DNA from: Luteolibacter pohnpeiensis
GTDB lineage: Bacteria; Verrucomicrobiota; Verrucomicrobiia; Verrucomicrobiales; Akkermansiaceae
Direction: 5' to 3'
Assembly (NCBI RefSeq): GCF_016595435.1
Contig: NZ_JAENIJ010000015.1
Coordinates: forward strand, 38,008-102,007
Length of the DNA: 64,000 nt
The notes below the pieces were generated by a model. It had not been told where the DNA came from. It searched no databases and was given only the letters and a program-made list of their open reading frames with translations. Below are positions 55,330 through 64,000 of the stretch, piece after piece; within the stretch, counting starts at the first letter, position 1; every line of letters begins with the position of its first letter. A program made the position numbers and the translations under genes.

Positions 55330-57279
55330 TTAGCTTTCAAAGTAGGTGTAACCCGCCAATCCTGCACGATAGCGATCCAGAATTTCTCGGCGCTCCTTCG
55401 GAGAAATCCGTCCATCGACGACCGCCTTTTCGGCAAAATTGCGGAAACGGGTGACCAGATCCTTCGGATCATATTCCACGTAGGACAGAACGTCTGAAAC
55501 CGTATCTCCCTCGACTTCATGAGTGTAGACGGGTTTTCCGTTTTCCAAATGGACTCCGACGACATTGGTATCTCCCAGCAAATTGTGCAAATCCCCCAGG
55601 GTTTCCTGATAGGCACCAACCAGGAAAACCGCGACATAATAAGGATCGTCAGCTTTCAGTTCGTGCAGTGGCAAAATCTTCGCAACATCCTCCTTATCAA
55701 TGAAGCGGTCGATTTTACCGTCACAATCGCAGGTGATATCGGCCAGAACCGCCCGTTGATTCGGTTTCTCGTCGAGCCGGTGGATCGGCATGACCGGGAA
55801 TAGTTGATCGATGGCCCAGGAATCCGGCACCGACTGGAACAATGAGAAATTTCCGTAGTAAAAGTCGACCAGTGTCGAGGAAAGCTCACGCAAATCCTCT
55901 GGAATATCATCGAGCTTCGAAATGAGTTTCGAGATACGAGTCAAAATGTGCCAAAACCACGCTTCCGCCAGCCCGCGCTCACGCAAGGTCGCACTGCCGT
56001 AGAAAAACTGGGCTCTCATCTGATCCCGATAATAAACCGCGTCGTTAAAGCACTCCTGGAGGTTCTTCTCCGACAAGGCATTGTTCACCTCAATGATGTT
56101 GATGAGGTTTTGCGGGGCTTTTTCCGGTATCGGCGGCGCCTCTTCGCTGGTCTGGGCACTCGTCACGTCCAGGATGTTGAAAACCAGCACCGAGTAATAG
56201 GCGACAACCGCGCGCCCGGATTCGGAAATGAGATTGGGGTGAGGAACTCCCGCTTTATCGCAGACTTGTCCGATGACCTCGACCACATCCGAGCAGTATT
56301 CGGCGACCGAGTAGTTGCAGGACGAATGGAAATTCGTGTGCGAACCGTCATAATCGACCGCCATGCCACCGCCAATATCGAGCACCCCCATGGTGGCACC
56401 TTCCTTGACTAGATCGCAATACATCCGGACTGCTTCCGTGCAACCTTCGCGGATTGCCGCAATATTGGGAATCTGCGAACCTTGGTGGTAGTGCAGCATC
56501 TTCAGACAGCCGAGGTAACCGACTTCCTTCAGTTTATCGACGACCTGGATCACCTGAGCTGCATTGAGACCGAAAACCGATTTATCCCCCGCACTTTCCT
56601 GCCAGTGACCGGATCCACGCGTTGAAAGTCGAACGCGGACGCCAAGATTTGGCAGAACACCGGTAGCTCGGGATCGTTCCAAGATCAGATCCAGTTCAGA
56701 CGGCATCTCCAGCACCAGCATGATTTTCAGACCCATTTTTTGGGAATGGAGCGCCAGATCGATGAATTCCTCATCCTTGTAGCCGTTGCAGATGATGTAT
56801 GCCTCCGGATCGTGCATGTGAGCCAGCGCGGCGATCAATTCCGGCTTGGAACCTGCTTCAAGTCCGTAGTGGTAGCGCTTTCCGAACTCGGAAATCTCCT
56901 CCAACACTTGGCGCTGCTGGTTCACCTTGATTGGGTAAACGCCGCGATATTCGCCGCGATAGCCGGAATCTTGTATCGCTTTCCGGAATGACAAATTCAA
57001 CTCGGTGATGCGCGAGTGGAGCAAATCGCGGAATCGCAGCAGCACCGGCAATGGCGTTCCACGGTCACGCAGGCCTTCGATCACATCATGCAGGGAAATT
57101 TCCGCCTTCGATTCCTCGTCCTGCAAACGCACCGTGACATGGCCCTGCTTGTTCACGCCGAAAAAACCATGGCCCCAGCTTTCCACTCCGTAGAGCTCGG
57201 AAGATTTTTCCGTAGTCCAGGTCTCACTACCGCGTTTGGTGGATTTTGCCGAAGTTGCGGCAGAGGATGGAGGAATCAT
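55330..57279 (-). CDS. speA: biosynthetic arginine decarboxylase
   Basis: PLP-dependent decarboxylase of the alanine-racemase fold making agmatine from arginine, 649 residues, matching SpeA length (~630-660). The PLP lysine is in GVYPIKVNQQRQVLEEISEF. Also GLEAGSKPELIAALAHMHDP, KMLHYHQGSQIPNIAAIREG, VLDIGGGMAVDYDGSHTNFH (PLP phosphate loop), DITCDCDGKIDRFIDKEDVA (contains the catalytic Cys-Asp) and FLVGAYQETLGDLHNLLGDT. With the LYS1-type dehydrogenase it points to a polyamine pathway via agmatine. No agmatinase or agmatine deiminase gene is in the window. 107 bp downstream of the TPR gene on the same strand. Confidence 0.96.
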   Translation of the reverse strand: MIPPSSAATSAKSTKRGSETWTTEKSSELYGVESWGHGFFGVNKQGHVTVRLQDEESKAEISLHDVIEGLRDRGTPLPVLLRFRDLLHSRITELNLSFRKAIQDSGYRGEYRGVYPIKVNQQRQVLEEISEFGKRYHYGLEAGSKPELIAALAHMHDPEAYIICNGYKDEEFIDLALHSQKMGLKIMLVLEMPSELDLILERSRATGVLPNLGVRVRLSTRGSGHWQESAGDKSVFGLNAAQVIQVVDKLKEVGYLGCLKMLHYHQGSQIPNIAAIREGCTEAVRMYCDLVKEGATMGVLDIGGGMAVDYDGSHTNFHSSCNYSVAEYCSDVVEVIGQVCDKAGVPHPNLISESGRAVVAYYSVLVFNILDVTSAQTSEEAPPIPEKAPQNLINIIEVNNALSEKNLQECFNDAVYYRDQMRAQFFYGSATLRERGLAEAWFWHILTRISKLISKLDDIPEDLRELSSTLVDFYYGNFSLFQSVPDSWAIDQLFPVMPIHRLDEKPNQRAVLADITCDCDGKIDRFIDKEDVAKILPLHELKADDPYYVAVFLVGAYQETLGDLHNLLGDTNVVGVHLENGKPVYTHEVEGDTVSDVLSYVEYDPKDLVTRFRNFAEKAVVDGRISPKERREILDRYRAGLAGYTYFES

Positions 57280-57386
57280 GAATGTTGATTTCTATGGATG
57301 GAATGGAGGTTGGTGCAACCACCGGGGCGAACGGGTAACACCGAATCCGCAAGGATCAATTCAGAACATACTCAGAAAAGCGATGA

Positions 57387-59831
57387 TCAAGGCGCTTTCC
57401 AATCCGGATACTGTTCTTTGAGCTGATCACGGTATTTCTGAGCGGCAGCGGCATCGCCCAATTTGTCTTGAGTCGCGGCCAGTTTGAACAGCGCCAGCGG
57501 CCGTAAATCCGAGTCTTCGTGAAAGCTCACCAAAGTCAGGAAATTGGAAGCGGCCTGGGTGAAATCGCCTGCTTTGACGAACAAATCGCCACTCAGCAGC
57601 AGCAGTTGCTCCTTGGTGCGACCCTGCGGCCTCATTTGATCCGCCTCATCGGCGACCTTGCGCGCATCGACCGGCTGGTTCAGCAAATAAAGCGCACGGG
57701 CCTTATCCACCAATGCATCCGCTTTCCACGCAGGATCCTCTTCCACGTTCAGCACATTGTTTGCAGCTTCCAAGGCGGTCTTGCCGTCTTCGATCTCCAG
57801 CTCTGCCTTGGCAAGATACCTCCACACTTCCTTCGGAGTTTCGCGCGGCTCATCTGAGTTCGATACCAACTTCAAGAATCTCGCGGCCGATGCGTATTGG
57901 TGGGCATTGAACGCCTGCATCGCCGCCCATTGGATCACTTGATCCGGGATATCCGACTCGTATTTTCCATCAACGGCGAGATTGATCTCATCCGCCAAAG
58001 CATCCGGCTGCTGCAGCACGTAATGACAGAATGCCAGCAGGATCCCGGCGTGGGCGCGATAGGTTGCAAAATCGAGTTTCCGGGCTTTCTCAAGATACGC
58101 GACGCTTTCCTTGCGCCCCTCTGACTTATCCTTGGCATCTTGCTTGAACAGGCCCCAGCCGATCCAGTAATTGGCTTCCGCGAGGAGCTTGTCGCTGAGA
58201 TTATCCACATTTCCCAGCAGCCCTTTGTAGCGCAGGACCATGTCGTTGATGTTATTCTCGCTGCGGCGGAGCCTGGCGGATTCCAGCCACGCCATGGAGG
58301 CATACTCATCCTTGATGCCTGCTGCAGTGATTTGATCGAAATCGATGATTGCTTTCGCCGATTGGCCAAGCGCGACATGAGCCATCGCCCGTTTGGCCAC
58401 TGCCGAACGAACCCGACTGTCTTTCGGATACTTCTCAATGAAATCCGTCAACGATCGGATCGCCCCTTCCTGATCGCCTGCTTCAGCAAGGCACCATCCG
58501 CGCTGGTAATAAAGGCCAGCTTGATTCTCAGGCAGGAGGTATTCGGCTTTGATTTTCGGGTAAACCTTTGCCGCCTCTTCCGCCTGACCACTGTCGTAAA
58601 GACTCTCCGCCTTGATCAGCAAAGCTGTCTGGACTTTCCGGTCATTTGGACGCGAATCCTGATAAATTTCCAAAAACGCATCCACCTGCTCCGGCACGTG
58701 ATGGCCCTCAATCTGGAAAAAGCAGTAAATGCGGTAATACGACGCCTCGAATGCCAGATTGCTTTCCGGGGGCACGATGGTCTCGATCTGCCGGAACAAT
58801 TCCAGCGCGCGAGTCGGATTCTTCAACTCCATGTAGGATTTGGCCGCAATCATCAAACGCGCCGCTTCCTTCTCGCCTTCCGCTGCTTGGCTGCTGCGGC
58901 TGAACAATTGCACCACTTCCTTGAATTTTTTCTCCTCGAATCGGTTCCGCATCAAAGTCACCTGAGCATCAGCCACGAAGTCCTCCATCCCCGGAGTGCT
59001 CATGATCAATTGCAGGTATTTATCCGCCAGATCCGGTTTTTTGAGCAGGGTCGCCGCTTGCGATGCCCCCAACGCCGCTTCGCCACGGGTTTTTGCCAGA
59101 TAGGTTGGGGAATTGATGATGGCCTCAAACATCTTCAGCGCATCATCCGCCTTGTTCTTTTTCAGCAAAATTTGCGCGACGGCGACTTTTGCCTCAGGCG
59201 CGAACAAACCGCCCGCTGGATCGTCGATTACTTTGCGAAAACTCGTGAGTGCGTCGGAATCGCGTCCGAGCAAGCGGTAACAACGGCCCGCATAGGTGTT
59301 TCCACGAGGACGATCCTCCGGCTTGGATGGATTTTCCGCGTATTTCTCGAACAACGGAGCGGCAAACGCGTATTCGCCTTTATGATAATGGTCCGCTGCC
59401 AGCGTGTAGGCTGCTGCGCCTACGGCAACGCCCGTTCCATAGCGGTTCAACACCGTGTGAAAGCAGCGTTTCGCATCCTCAACCATGCCGGTCTGGTAAT
59501 AACAACTCCCGAGATAAAACCAGGCGAGCTCCGCGTTCGAATCATCCGGAAATGTCGAAAGATATTGGCTGAAAATATCAGCCGCACGCTGCAACGCAGC
59601 CGCTCGACTCTGCTGATCGGGCCTCGCCTGCGCTGCATCGTAGAGATTTTTCCCCCGTTGGTAAAAATCCTCAGCCGCATTCGGCTGCAGAGCCTGATCC
59701 GGCTCCACGGGCACCGCGCGCGGTGGTGCCTGCGCCGCAAGCGGAGCAGCACTTAAAATCAAGGCAGCCAACACTTGAGCTGCCACGAGGGACTTCTCAC
59801 AAGTCCCGCTTGAGGGTTCGAAGGAAATCAC
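57387..59831 (-). CDS. exported tetratricopeptide-repeat protein coupled to ExbB/ExbD
   Basis: 814 residues, GTG start overlapping the exbD stop (GTGA). The signal peptide is VLAALILSAAPLAAQA after an unusually long ~15-residue n-region. The remainder is a run of TPR-like helical repeats, for example LAWFYLGSCYYQTGMVEDAK, RGNTYAGRCYRLLGRDSDAL and AGLYYQRGWCLAEAGDQEGA. No catalytic domain is seen. In many Bacteria ExbB-ExbD-TPR neighbours are proposed to couple proton-motive force to periplasmic or outer-membrane processes. That role is inferred from the gene order exbB-exbD-TPR. Confidence 0.82.
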   Translation of the reverse strand: MISFEPSSGTCEKSLVAAQVLAALILSAAPLAAQAPPRAVPVEPDQALQPNAAEDFYQRGKNLYDAAQARPDQQSRAAALQRAADIFSQYLSTFPDDSNAELAWFYLGSCYYQTGMVEDAKRCFHTVLNRYGTGVAVGAAAYTLAADHYHKGEYAFAAPLFEKYAENPSKPEDRPRGNTYAGRCYRLLGRDSDALTSFRKVIDDPAGGLFAPEAKVAVAQILLKKNKADDALKMFEAIINSPTYLAKTRGEAALGASQAATLLKKPDLADKYLQLIMSTPGMEDFVADAQVTLMRNRFEEKKFKEVVQLFSRSSQAAEGEKEAARLMIAAKSYMELKNPTRALELFRQIETIVPPESNLAFEASYYRIYCFFQIEGHHVPEQVDAFLEIYQDSRPNDRKVQTALLIKAESLYDSGQAEEAAKVYPKIKAEYLLPENQAGLYYQRGWCLAEAGDQEGAIRSLTDFIEKYPKDSRVRSAVAKRAMAHVALGQSAKAIIDFDQITAAGIKDEYASMAWLESARLRRSENNINDMVLRYKGLLGNVDNLSDKLLAEANYWIGWGLFKQDAKDKSEGRKESVAYLEKARKLDFATYRAHAGILLAFCHYVLQQPDALADEINLAVDGKYESDIPDQVIQWAAMQAFNAHQYASAARFLKLVSNSDEPRETPKEVWRYLAKAELEIEDGKTALEAANNVLNVEEDPAWKADALVDKARALYLLNQPVDARKVADEADQMRPQGRTKEQLLLLSGDLFVKAGDFTQAASNFLTLVSFHEDSDLRPLALFKLAATQDKLGDAAAAQKYRDQLKEQYPDWKAP

Positions 59832-60244
59832 TCGGTTTTCGGTTGTTGGGTCGCAAAGGAAATGTTCCAGATGCCAGATTTCTTGCAGGTATCGATGATT
59901 TCGACAATGCGTTGATAAGCGACATTCGAATCGCCGCGCAACCGCACCGGCTGGTTTGGGTGAAGTTTGGCGATGGGCGTCAGTTTGTTCTGCAATTCAT
60001 CACGCGTCACCGTCTGACCCTCCACCCGGATCGTTCCATCTGCCAGAACGTTGATCATGATCTCCCCACGGGCGCGCTCTTCCGGGACTCCTTCTTCCGC
60101 CGTGGGCACGGCAACATTGAGCTCCGTTTCCGACTTCGAAAACTGGAAGGAAATGATGAAAAACCCGAGCAGTAGAAACAGAATATCGCACATCGGCGCC
60201 AGCTGCATGGCGACCGGTTCGGCTTGCGGACGAGTGAATTTCAT
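59828..60244 (-). CDS. exbD: ExbD/TolR family biopolymer transport protein
   Basis: 138 residues. A short cytosolic tail precedes one membrane helix, LAPMCDILFLLLGFFIISFQ, whose Asp (CDILF) is the conserved proton-path residue. A periplasmic domain follows (GEIMINVLADGTIRVEGQTV; QPVRLRGDSNVAYQRIVEII), as in ExbD/TolR. It works with the ExbB/TolQ-type channel encoded 18 bp upstream. Its stop overlaps the TPR gene start. No TonB gene is present in the window. Confidence 0.92.
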   Translation of the reverse strand: MKFTRPQAEPVAMQLAPMCDILFLLLGFFIISFQFSKSETELNVAVPTAEEGVPEERARGEIMINVLADGTIRVEGQTVTRDELQNKLTPIAKLHPNQPVRLRGDSNVAYQRIVEIIDTCKKSGIWNISFATQQPKTE

Positions 60245-60262
60245 TGCCGGAGAATCGTTCGA

Positions 60263-61096
60263 TTAAATGCCGTGAAGATCGGGCCGCTCGTTCCCCAATC
60301 GTCCCTGAACGGGCATTCCGTAGTCCTGTTGGTTCCAATGAGGTGTCGGCGCGGACGAATAGGCAGCAGGTGCCTGACGATCCACCTGGGCATTCAAAAG
60401 CGCCATCAAATGGGTCGCACCCGCCTCAAGATCTGAAACATACCGATGCACCCGGCCGCGGAAAATTGCGTAAAATGTCAGCGCCGGAATCGCGATCGCC
60501 AAGCCGGATGCGGTCGCGATCAATGCCTCGGAAACCCCCGCCGCCAACTCCATTTGCCGGACACCTTGGGCTCCACCTCCGGAGATTTCGACGAACGATT
60601 TGATCATCCCGATCACCGTGCCAAGCAATCCGACCATCGGCGCAATTGCTCCCAGATCGGCCAGATAGGAAATTCTGGAAGTCAAAAGCGACGATTGGCG
60701 AGACCCCTCGGACTGCGCCAATTCACGCACCTCCATCATGGTCGCCGCCGGATTTTTGGTCATGAATTCCAGCGCCTTCTGGGTGATGCGGGCAATGCAT
60801 TCATTTTGCCGATGGCAATAAGCCACCAAGCCCAGATAATCGCGTTTCCGGATCATCGCCTCGGCGGCATTCATGAACCGATCGCTGATCACCGCATTTC
60901 GACGAATTGTCAGCAGGTAAAAAAGGATCAACAGAACTCCCAGCACCGAAAGCAGCGACAACACGTACATCATCGGGCCGCCGCCTGCCAGAACCTCCAA
61001 AAAGTTCTTTTGCAGCGGAGCAGCACCTGCTTCCTGGGCGGAAGAAGAAAGCGCGGAAAGAAAAAATCCCGCGACGGTCGAAAGACAGCTCTTCAT
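60263..61096 (-). CDS. exbB: MotA/TolQ/ExbB proton-channel protein
   Basis: 277 residues. N-terminal signal-like segment (MKSCLSTVAGFFLSALSSSA), then membrane helices MMYVLSLLSVLGVLLILFYL, SYLADLGAIAPMVGLLGTVIG and ATASGLAIAIPALTFYAIF. APMVGLLGTVIGMIKSF is the family signature and EALIATASGLAIAIPAL the last-helix motif. The Gln/Pro-rich C-terminal tail is cytosolic. ATG 61096 was chosen; the frame is open upstream but overlaps uvrC antisense. It is divergent from uvrC with 163 bp between starts. Confidence 0.92.
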   Translation of the reverse strand: MKSCLSTVAGFFLSALSSSAQEAGAAPLQKNFLEVLAGGGPMMYVLSLLSVLGVLLILFYLLTIRRNAVISDRFMNAAEAMIRKRDYLGLVAYCHRQNECIARITQKALEFMTKNPAATMMEVRELAQSEGSRQSSLLTSRISYLADLGAIAPMVGLLGTVIGMIKSFVEISGGGAQGVRQMELAAGVSEALIATASGLAIAIPALTFYAIFRGRVHRYVSDLEAGATHLMALLNAQVDRQAPAAYSSAPTPHWNQQDYGMPVQGRLGNERPDLHGI

Positions 61097-61259
61097 GAAG
61101 ATAATCGTGAGTCTAGCCCCCACTGCGGCCAACGCAAGCACGGGATCATTCACCATTTTCAACGCACGCCTACCGCGTGATGTTTCATCGCATACCGCAT
61201 GGAAAATCGATTCGGATTTGAAATCCCACCCATCCGGCAGTTTCATTTCACCACTCGAA

Positions 61260-62840
61260 ATGCCCGCCGCCAACCCGAAAGCCAAGCTCCGCGAAGTCCC
61301 GCACCAGCCCGGAGTTTACCTGATGAAAGACCGCCTCGGATCGATCATTTACGTGGGGAAAGCGCGTGACCTGAGAAAGCGGCTGTCGTCGTATTTCATG
61401 GCTTCGAGAAAAACCCGCTCCGACCTGAAAACCCGGGCGCTGATTGACTCCATCCACGATTTCGAATTCCACATCGTCCGCAACGAACAGGAATCGCTGC
61501 TGCTGGAAGGCAAACTCATCAAGGACTACCGGCCGCGCTACAACATCTCGTTTCGCGACGACAAACGTTTCCTACTGGTAAAAATCCGAATGGAAGACGC
61601 CTGGCCGCGATTTTCCACCACACGGATGAAAAAAGACGACGGCTCGCGCTATTTCGGCCCGTTTCCTCACTCCGGCGCACTGCGCGAAACGATCTCCTGG
61701 CTGAATCGCAGCTTCGGCCTCCGGGTTTGCCGCCCGGCCATCCCCAACGAATCGACCTACCGCCACTGCAATGCCGACATCATTCGCAATTGCAGCGCGC
61801 CGTGCATCGGCCGGATCGACCGCGATGCTTATCTTGCTAAAATCGACGATGCCTGCCGCGTGCTCGAAGGAAAAGGCAAACGCGAATTGTTCGATACCCT
61901 GCGCACCGACATGGCCAAGGCTGCGGAAAATCTGGATTTCGAAAAAGCCGCCAATCTGCGCGACATCCTGCAGAATCTGGAAAAAACCCTTAGCCCGACC
62001 CGCCAATTCGCCCGCGGGCGCGGTGTTCCCACCACCGTCAAACCTCTGGAAGACCTCGCCGACCTCGGAGAAAAACTCGGCCTTCCCGCCCCCCCACGGG
62101 TCATGGAGTGTTTCGACATTTCCAACGTTTCCTCCAATCACATCGTCGCCTCAATGGTCCGCTTCACCGAGGGCGCGCCCGACAATCAAAATTACCGCCG
62201 CTACCGCATCCGCACGGTCGAGGGGCAGGATGACTTCGCCTCGATGGCGGAAGTCATCCGCCGCCGCTATTCGCGGATCCTCATGGAAAATGCGGCTGCC
62301 AATCCCGATGCCGAATTTTCCCAGGAAAATCCGGTCGAAGCCCAGCGTCGGCTGGCCCGCGAAGGCCGGGCAAAAATTGTGCTGCCCGACCTGGTGATCG
62401 TCGACGGCGGCAAGGGCCAGCTCGGCATGGCGGTGCGCGAACTGCGGACGCTCGGACTGCACGACCTGCCGGTAATCGGCTTGGCGAAGCAGCGCGAGGA
62501 AGTCTTCGTCCCCGGAGAAAGCGATCCGATTCTCATCCCCCACGACCAAGGCGCGCTCAAGTTGTTGCAACGCATTCGTGATGAAGCCCACCGCTTCGCC
62601 AATGGCTACAACGCCCTGCTCTACCGCCGCCGGATGAAAGAAAGCCTACTCGACGACGCGCCCGGTATGTCTCCGCGCCGCAAATCCCTGCTTTTGGAAA
62701 AATTCGGCAGTGTCGAGCGGGTCAAGAAAGCCACCGCCAAGGAAATCGGCGCCTTGCCCGGAATTTCCGAGAAATTTGCCACCGCGCTACTCGAATGGTT
62801 CGAGGAAAACTCCACCCCTCGCGGTCGCAATTCCACCTAG
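61260..62840 (+). CDS. uvrC: excinuclease ABC subunit C
   Basis: Nucleotide excision repair nuclease making the dual incision with UvrB. 526 residues, shorter than the ~610 of E. coli UvrC. The GIY-YIG domain (~15-95) has PGVYLMKDRLGSIIYVGKAR. A Cys cluster lies in RVCRPAI, YRHCNAD and NCSAPCIGRID. A UVR motif is in AAENLDFEKAANLRDILQNL. The RNase H-like endonuclease domain has RVMECFDISNVSSNHIVASM and VIVDGGKGQLGMAVRELRTL, and the C-terminal HhH pair LLLEKFGSVERVKKATAKEI. ATG 61260 was chosen over 61095, which overlaps the exbB start. Confidence 0.95.
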   Translation: MPAANPKAKLREVPHQPGVYLMKDRLGSIIYVGKARDLRKRLSSYFMASRKTRSDLKTRALIDSIHDFEFHIVRNEQESLLLEGKLIKDYRPRYNISFRDDKRFLLVKIRMEDAWPRFSTTRMKKDDGSRYFGPFPHSGALRETISWLNRSFGLRVCRPAIPNESTYRHCNADIIRNCSAPCIGRIDRDAYLAKIDDACRVLEGKGKRELFDTLRTDMAKAAENLDFEKAANLRDILQNLEKTLSPTRQFARGRGVPTTVKPLEDLADLGEKLGLPAPPRVMECFDISNVSSNHIVASMVRFTEGAPDNQNYRRYRIRTVEGQDDFASMAEVIRRRYSRILMENAAANPDAEFSQENPVEAQRRLAREGRAKIVLPDLVIVDGGKGQLGMAVRELRTLGLHDLPVIGLAKQREEVFVPGESDPILIPHDQGALKLLQRIRDEAHRFANGYNALLYRRRMKESLLDDAPGMSPRRKSLLLEKFGSVERVKKATAKEIGALPGISEKFATALLEWFEENSTPRGRNST

Positions 62841-62959
62841 GCAAGTTTGAGGACGGAGCCGCGCTGCCAATTGCGCATCATAGGGCGATCTGGATTGACG
62901 GAATCGGCAGAAACACGTCCATTTCCAGCGGATTTTGTTCGATCCATACCCCGTTACCT

Positions 62960-63718
62960 ATGAAAATCAGAAACCTCGTTTGTGCAGTTTCCGGACTGTT
63001 CCTCAGCGCCATGGCCGCGAATGCCGCGACCGTGTCGTTCTCCGCATCAAGCATTGACCCATCCAGCACCGACTTCCTCGATACTTCGGGAACGGTTCTC
63101 AGCGCGGTAAACTTTGCTCCGGCAAACTCGGAAACCTACTCATCCACCAATCCTGACACTGCCGTCACTTTGAGTGGAATTACCTTCACTCCCGTTTCCA
63201 CCACATCGGCTGCGTCCGGAACCTATTTCACCACCAACTCCTCCAACCGGGACTCCAACAGAATCAGCAACGTGACCTACGATAACACTGAGCTTTACGG
63301 CTTGGTTTACTATGGTCTGATCACCGGTTCGAATTCAACCAATATGCAGTTCAACCTGACCAACCTCACCGTCGGTCAGTCTTATCTGGTTCAATTCATC
63401 TACTCATGTAGCGGAAACCGACCCATCCAGCTCGCCGCCGGCACATTCAGTGTCGGTTCCGTTGCTACCAGCGGCACCGGAAGTGATGGAAATTCCGACG
63501 TCTATAGCTATGGCGAAACAAATGGAGCTCTCTTGTTAACTGCCACTTTCACCGCCGATTCGACAACCGAGCTTTTCACCATGTTATCGAACACGACCGG
63601 CTCGAACTCCCGCGTCACCCTTTCCGGTTTTGTAATTTCAGAAATCCCTGAGCCATCTGTCGCACTCCTCGGTGCACTTGGAGGGCTTGCATTGATTTCT
63701 CGCCGTCGCCGCGCGTAA
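62960..63718 (+). CDS. PEP-CTERM sorting domain protein
   Basis: Exported protein of 252 residues. Signal peptide MKIRNLVCAVSGLFLSAMAA with cleavage near ANAA. The mature part is rich in Ser/Thr and beta-strands (GTYFTTNSSNRDSNRISNVT; LTNLTVGQSYLVQFIYSCSG; VTLSGFVISE), resembling extracellular jelly-roll proteins of Verrucomicrobia. The end IPEPSVALLGALGGLALISR followed by RRRRA is a PEP-CTERM signal. It is a single-gene unit followed at once by a terminator. Function unknown. Confidence 0.88.
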   Translation: MKIRNLVCAVSGLFLSAMAANAATVSFSASSIDPSSTDFLDTSGTVLSAVNFAPANSETYSSTNPDTAVTLSGITFTPVSTTSAASGTYFTTNSSNRDSNRISNVTYDNTELYGLVYYGLITGSNSTNMQFNLTNLTVGQSYLVQFIYSCSGNRPIQLAAGTFSVGSVATSGTGSDGNSDVYSYGETNGALLLTATFTADSTTELFTMLSNTTGSNSRVTLSGFVISEIPEPSVALLGALGGLALISRRRRA

Positions 63719-63750
63719 TCACTGCCGCGATTCCCAATCCAATCTTCCAA

Positions 63751-63782
63751 GCCGCCGACTTTCACCAGTCGGCGGCTTTTTT
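63751..63782 (+). terminator. intrinsic terminator after the PEP-CTERM gene
   Basis: 10-bp perfect stem GCCGCCGACT/AGTCGGCGGC, loop TTCACC, followed by TTTTTT; flanking AA/TT can extend it. It begins 33 bp after the stop codon. Confidence 0.9.
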
Positions 63783-63886
63783 ATAAGATCGGGTCATGAA
63801 GAAAAACCATCACAGCTGAGAACATCATATCTCGATTCCAAGACAAACGACAGCATTGCATCATTACTTAGACCGATTGCCAGAAC

Positions 63887-64000
63887 TCATTTCCGATTGA
63901 GATTCGGAAGTGAGCATACGGAGCTCACGGTTCGCGGTTGATCGAGAAGCGTTTGGAGTGAAGTCAATAGCTTGTCAGTCAGCGCAACTCCATCACTGGT
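63887..64000 (-). CDS. possible 3' end of a gene entering from the right edge
   Basis: On the minus strand one frame is open from the window edge for 37 codons to TGA at 63887-63889, while the other two minus frames are closed at once. The peptide (GVALTDKLLTSLQTLLDQPR) has protein-like composition, but a frame this short can stay open by chance. The rest of 63783-64000 shows nothing else. Confidence 0.3.
   Translation of the reverse strand, partial: TSDGVALTDKLLTSLQTLLDQPRTVSSVCSLPNLNRK

Noticed and set aside
57300..57360. GGCGAACGGGTAACAC string resembling a conserved 16S rRNA segment
   Set aside because: Only a short match with a missing trinucleotide and no flanking rRNA sequence; it lies in the leader of speA and is probably coincidence.
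58140..59756. Long open frame (538 codons) on the plus strand opposite the TPR gene
   Set aside because: It is the mirror of a GC-biased coding strand; its translation is rich in Arg/Leu/His/Phe with no recognisable domain, and the minus-strand TPR protein is clearly real.
61095..61259. 55-codon N-terminal extension of uvrC
   Set aside because: It would overlap the exbB start on the other strand and precedes the GIY-YIG domain by an atypical, low-quality stretch.

Overview
This 64 kb window is a dense, mostly housekeeping stretch of a bacterial chromosome. It most likely comes from the Verrucomicrobia (class Verrucomicrobiae). The reasons are two proteins with C-terminal PEP-CTERM sorting signals, several large secreted proteins ending in a Ca-loop plus Trp-Ser C-terminal module, a biosynthetic arginine decarboxylase together with a LYS1-type carboxy(nor)spermidine synthase, GTP-type PEP carboxykinase, frequent GTG/TTG starts, weak Shine-Dalgarno sequences, and many gene pairs overlapping by 1-4 bp. 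No tRNA, rRNA, CRISPR array, insertion sequence or prophage was seen.

Layout. 1-5.6 kb: the 3' end of an unidentified gene, then on the minus strand xerD, a CBS/DHH manganese pyrophosphatase, argS and a PtsN-like protein. 5.6-8.1 kb: grpE-dnaJ-rsmE. 8.2-18.5 kb: a secreted CAP-like protein, mazG and rhomboid (minus), pckG, a secreted GH85 endo-beta-N-acetylglucosaminidase and a peroxiredoxin behind a possible attenuator. 18.9-21.2 kb: a membrane acyltransferase facing a CE2-like SGNH esterase lipoprotein. 21.2-32.4 kb: two divergent peptide ABC transporter operons. The minus operon (YejB/YejE/YejA-like plus two ATPases, acylphosphatase, esterase) has its ATPases. The plus operon (OppA-OppB-OppC) has none, so the ATPases may be shared. 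32.5-36.9 kb: a PEP-CTERM protein, a fabG-ACP-flippase-like gene trio, a redoxin and a MoeB-rhodanese. 37-46.9 kb: gyrB-gyrA with a small zinc-ribbon membrane protein upstream, RNase D, a secreted protein and the LYS1-type dehydrogenase. 47-55 kb: a tightly overlapped type II secretion-like operon, G-H-I-J-K-L-M, a GspC-position protein and the secretin D, closed by a strong terminator. 55.3-61.1 kb: speA, then an exbB-exbD-TPR operon. 61.2-64 kb: uvrC, a second PEP-CTERM protein, a terminator and perhaps the end of another gene.

How parts fit together. The secretion-like operon, two PEP-CTERM proteins and three proteins sharing the Ca-loop/WS C-terminal module suggest heavy investment in moving and sorting envelope proteins. 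The GH85 enzyme, CE2-like esterase, acyltransferase and peptide importers fit use or remodelling of glycans and peptides. The most interesting unexplained signals are the shared C-terminal module, the candidate attenuator before the peroxiredoxin, the unusual insertions in the Yej-like transporter and the fabG-ACP-flippase trio. All names rest on reading motifs by eye; no database search was run.
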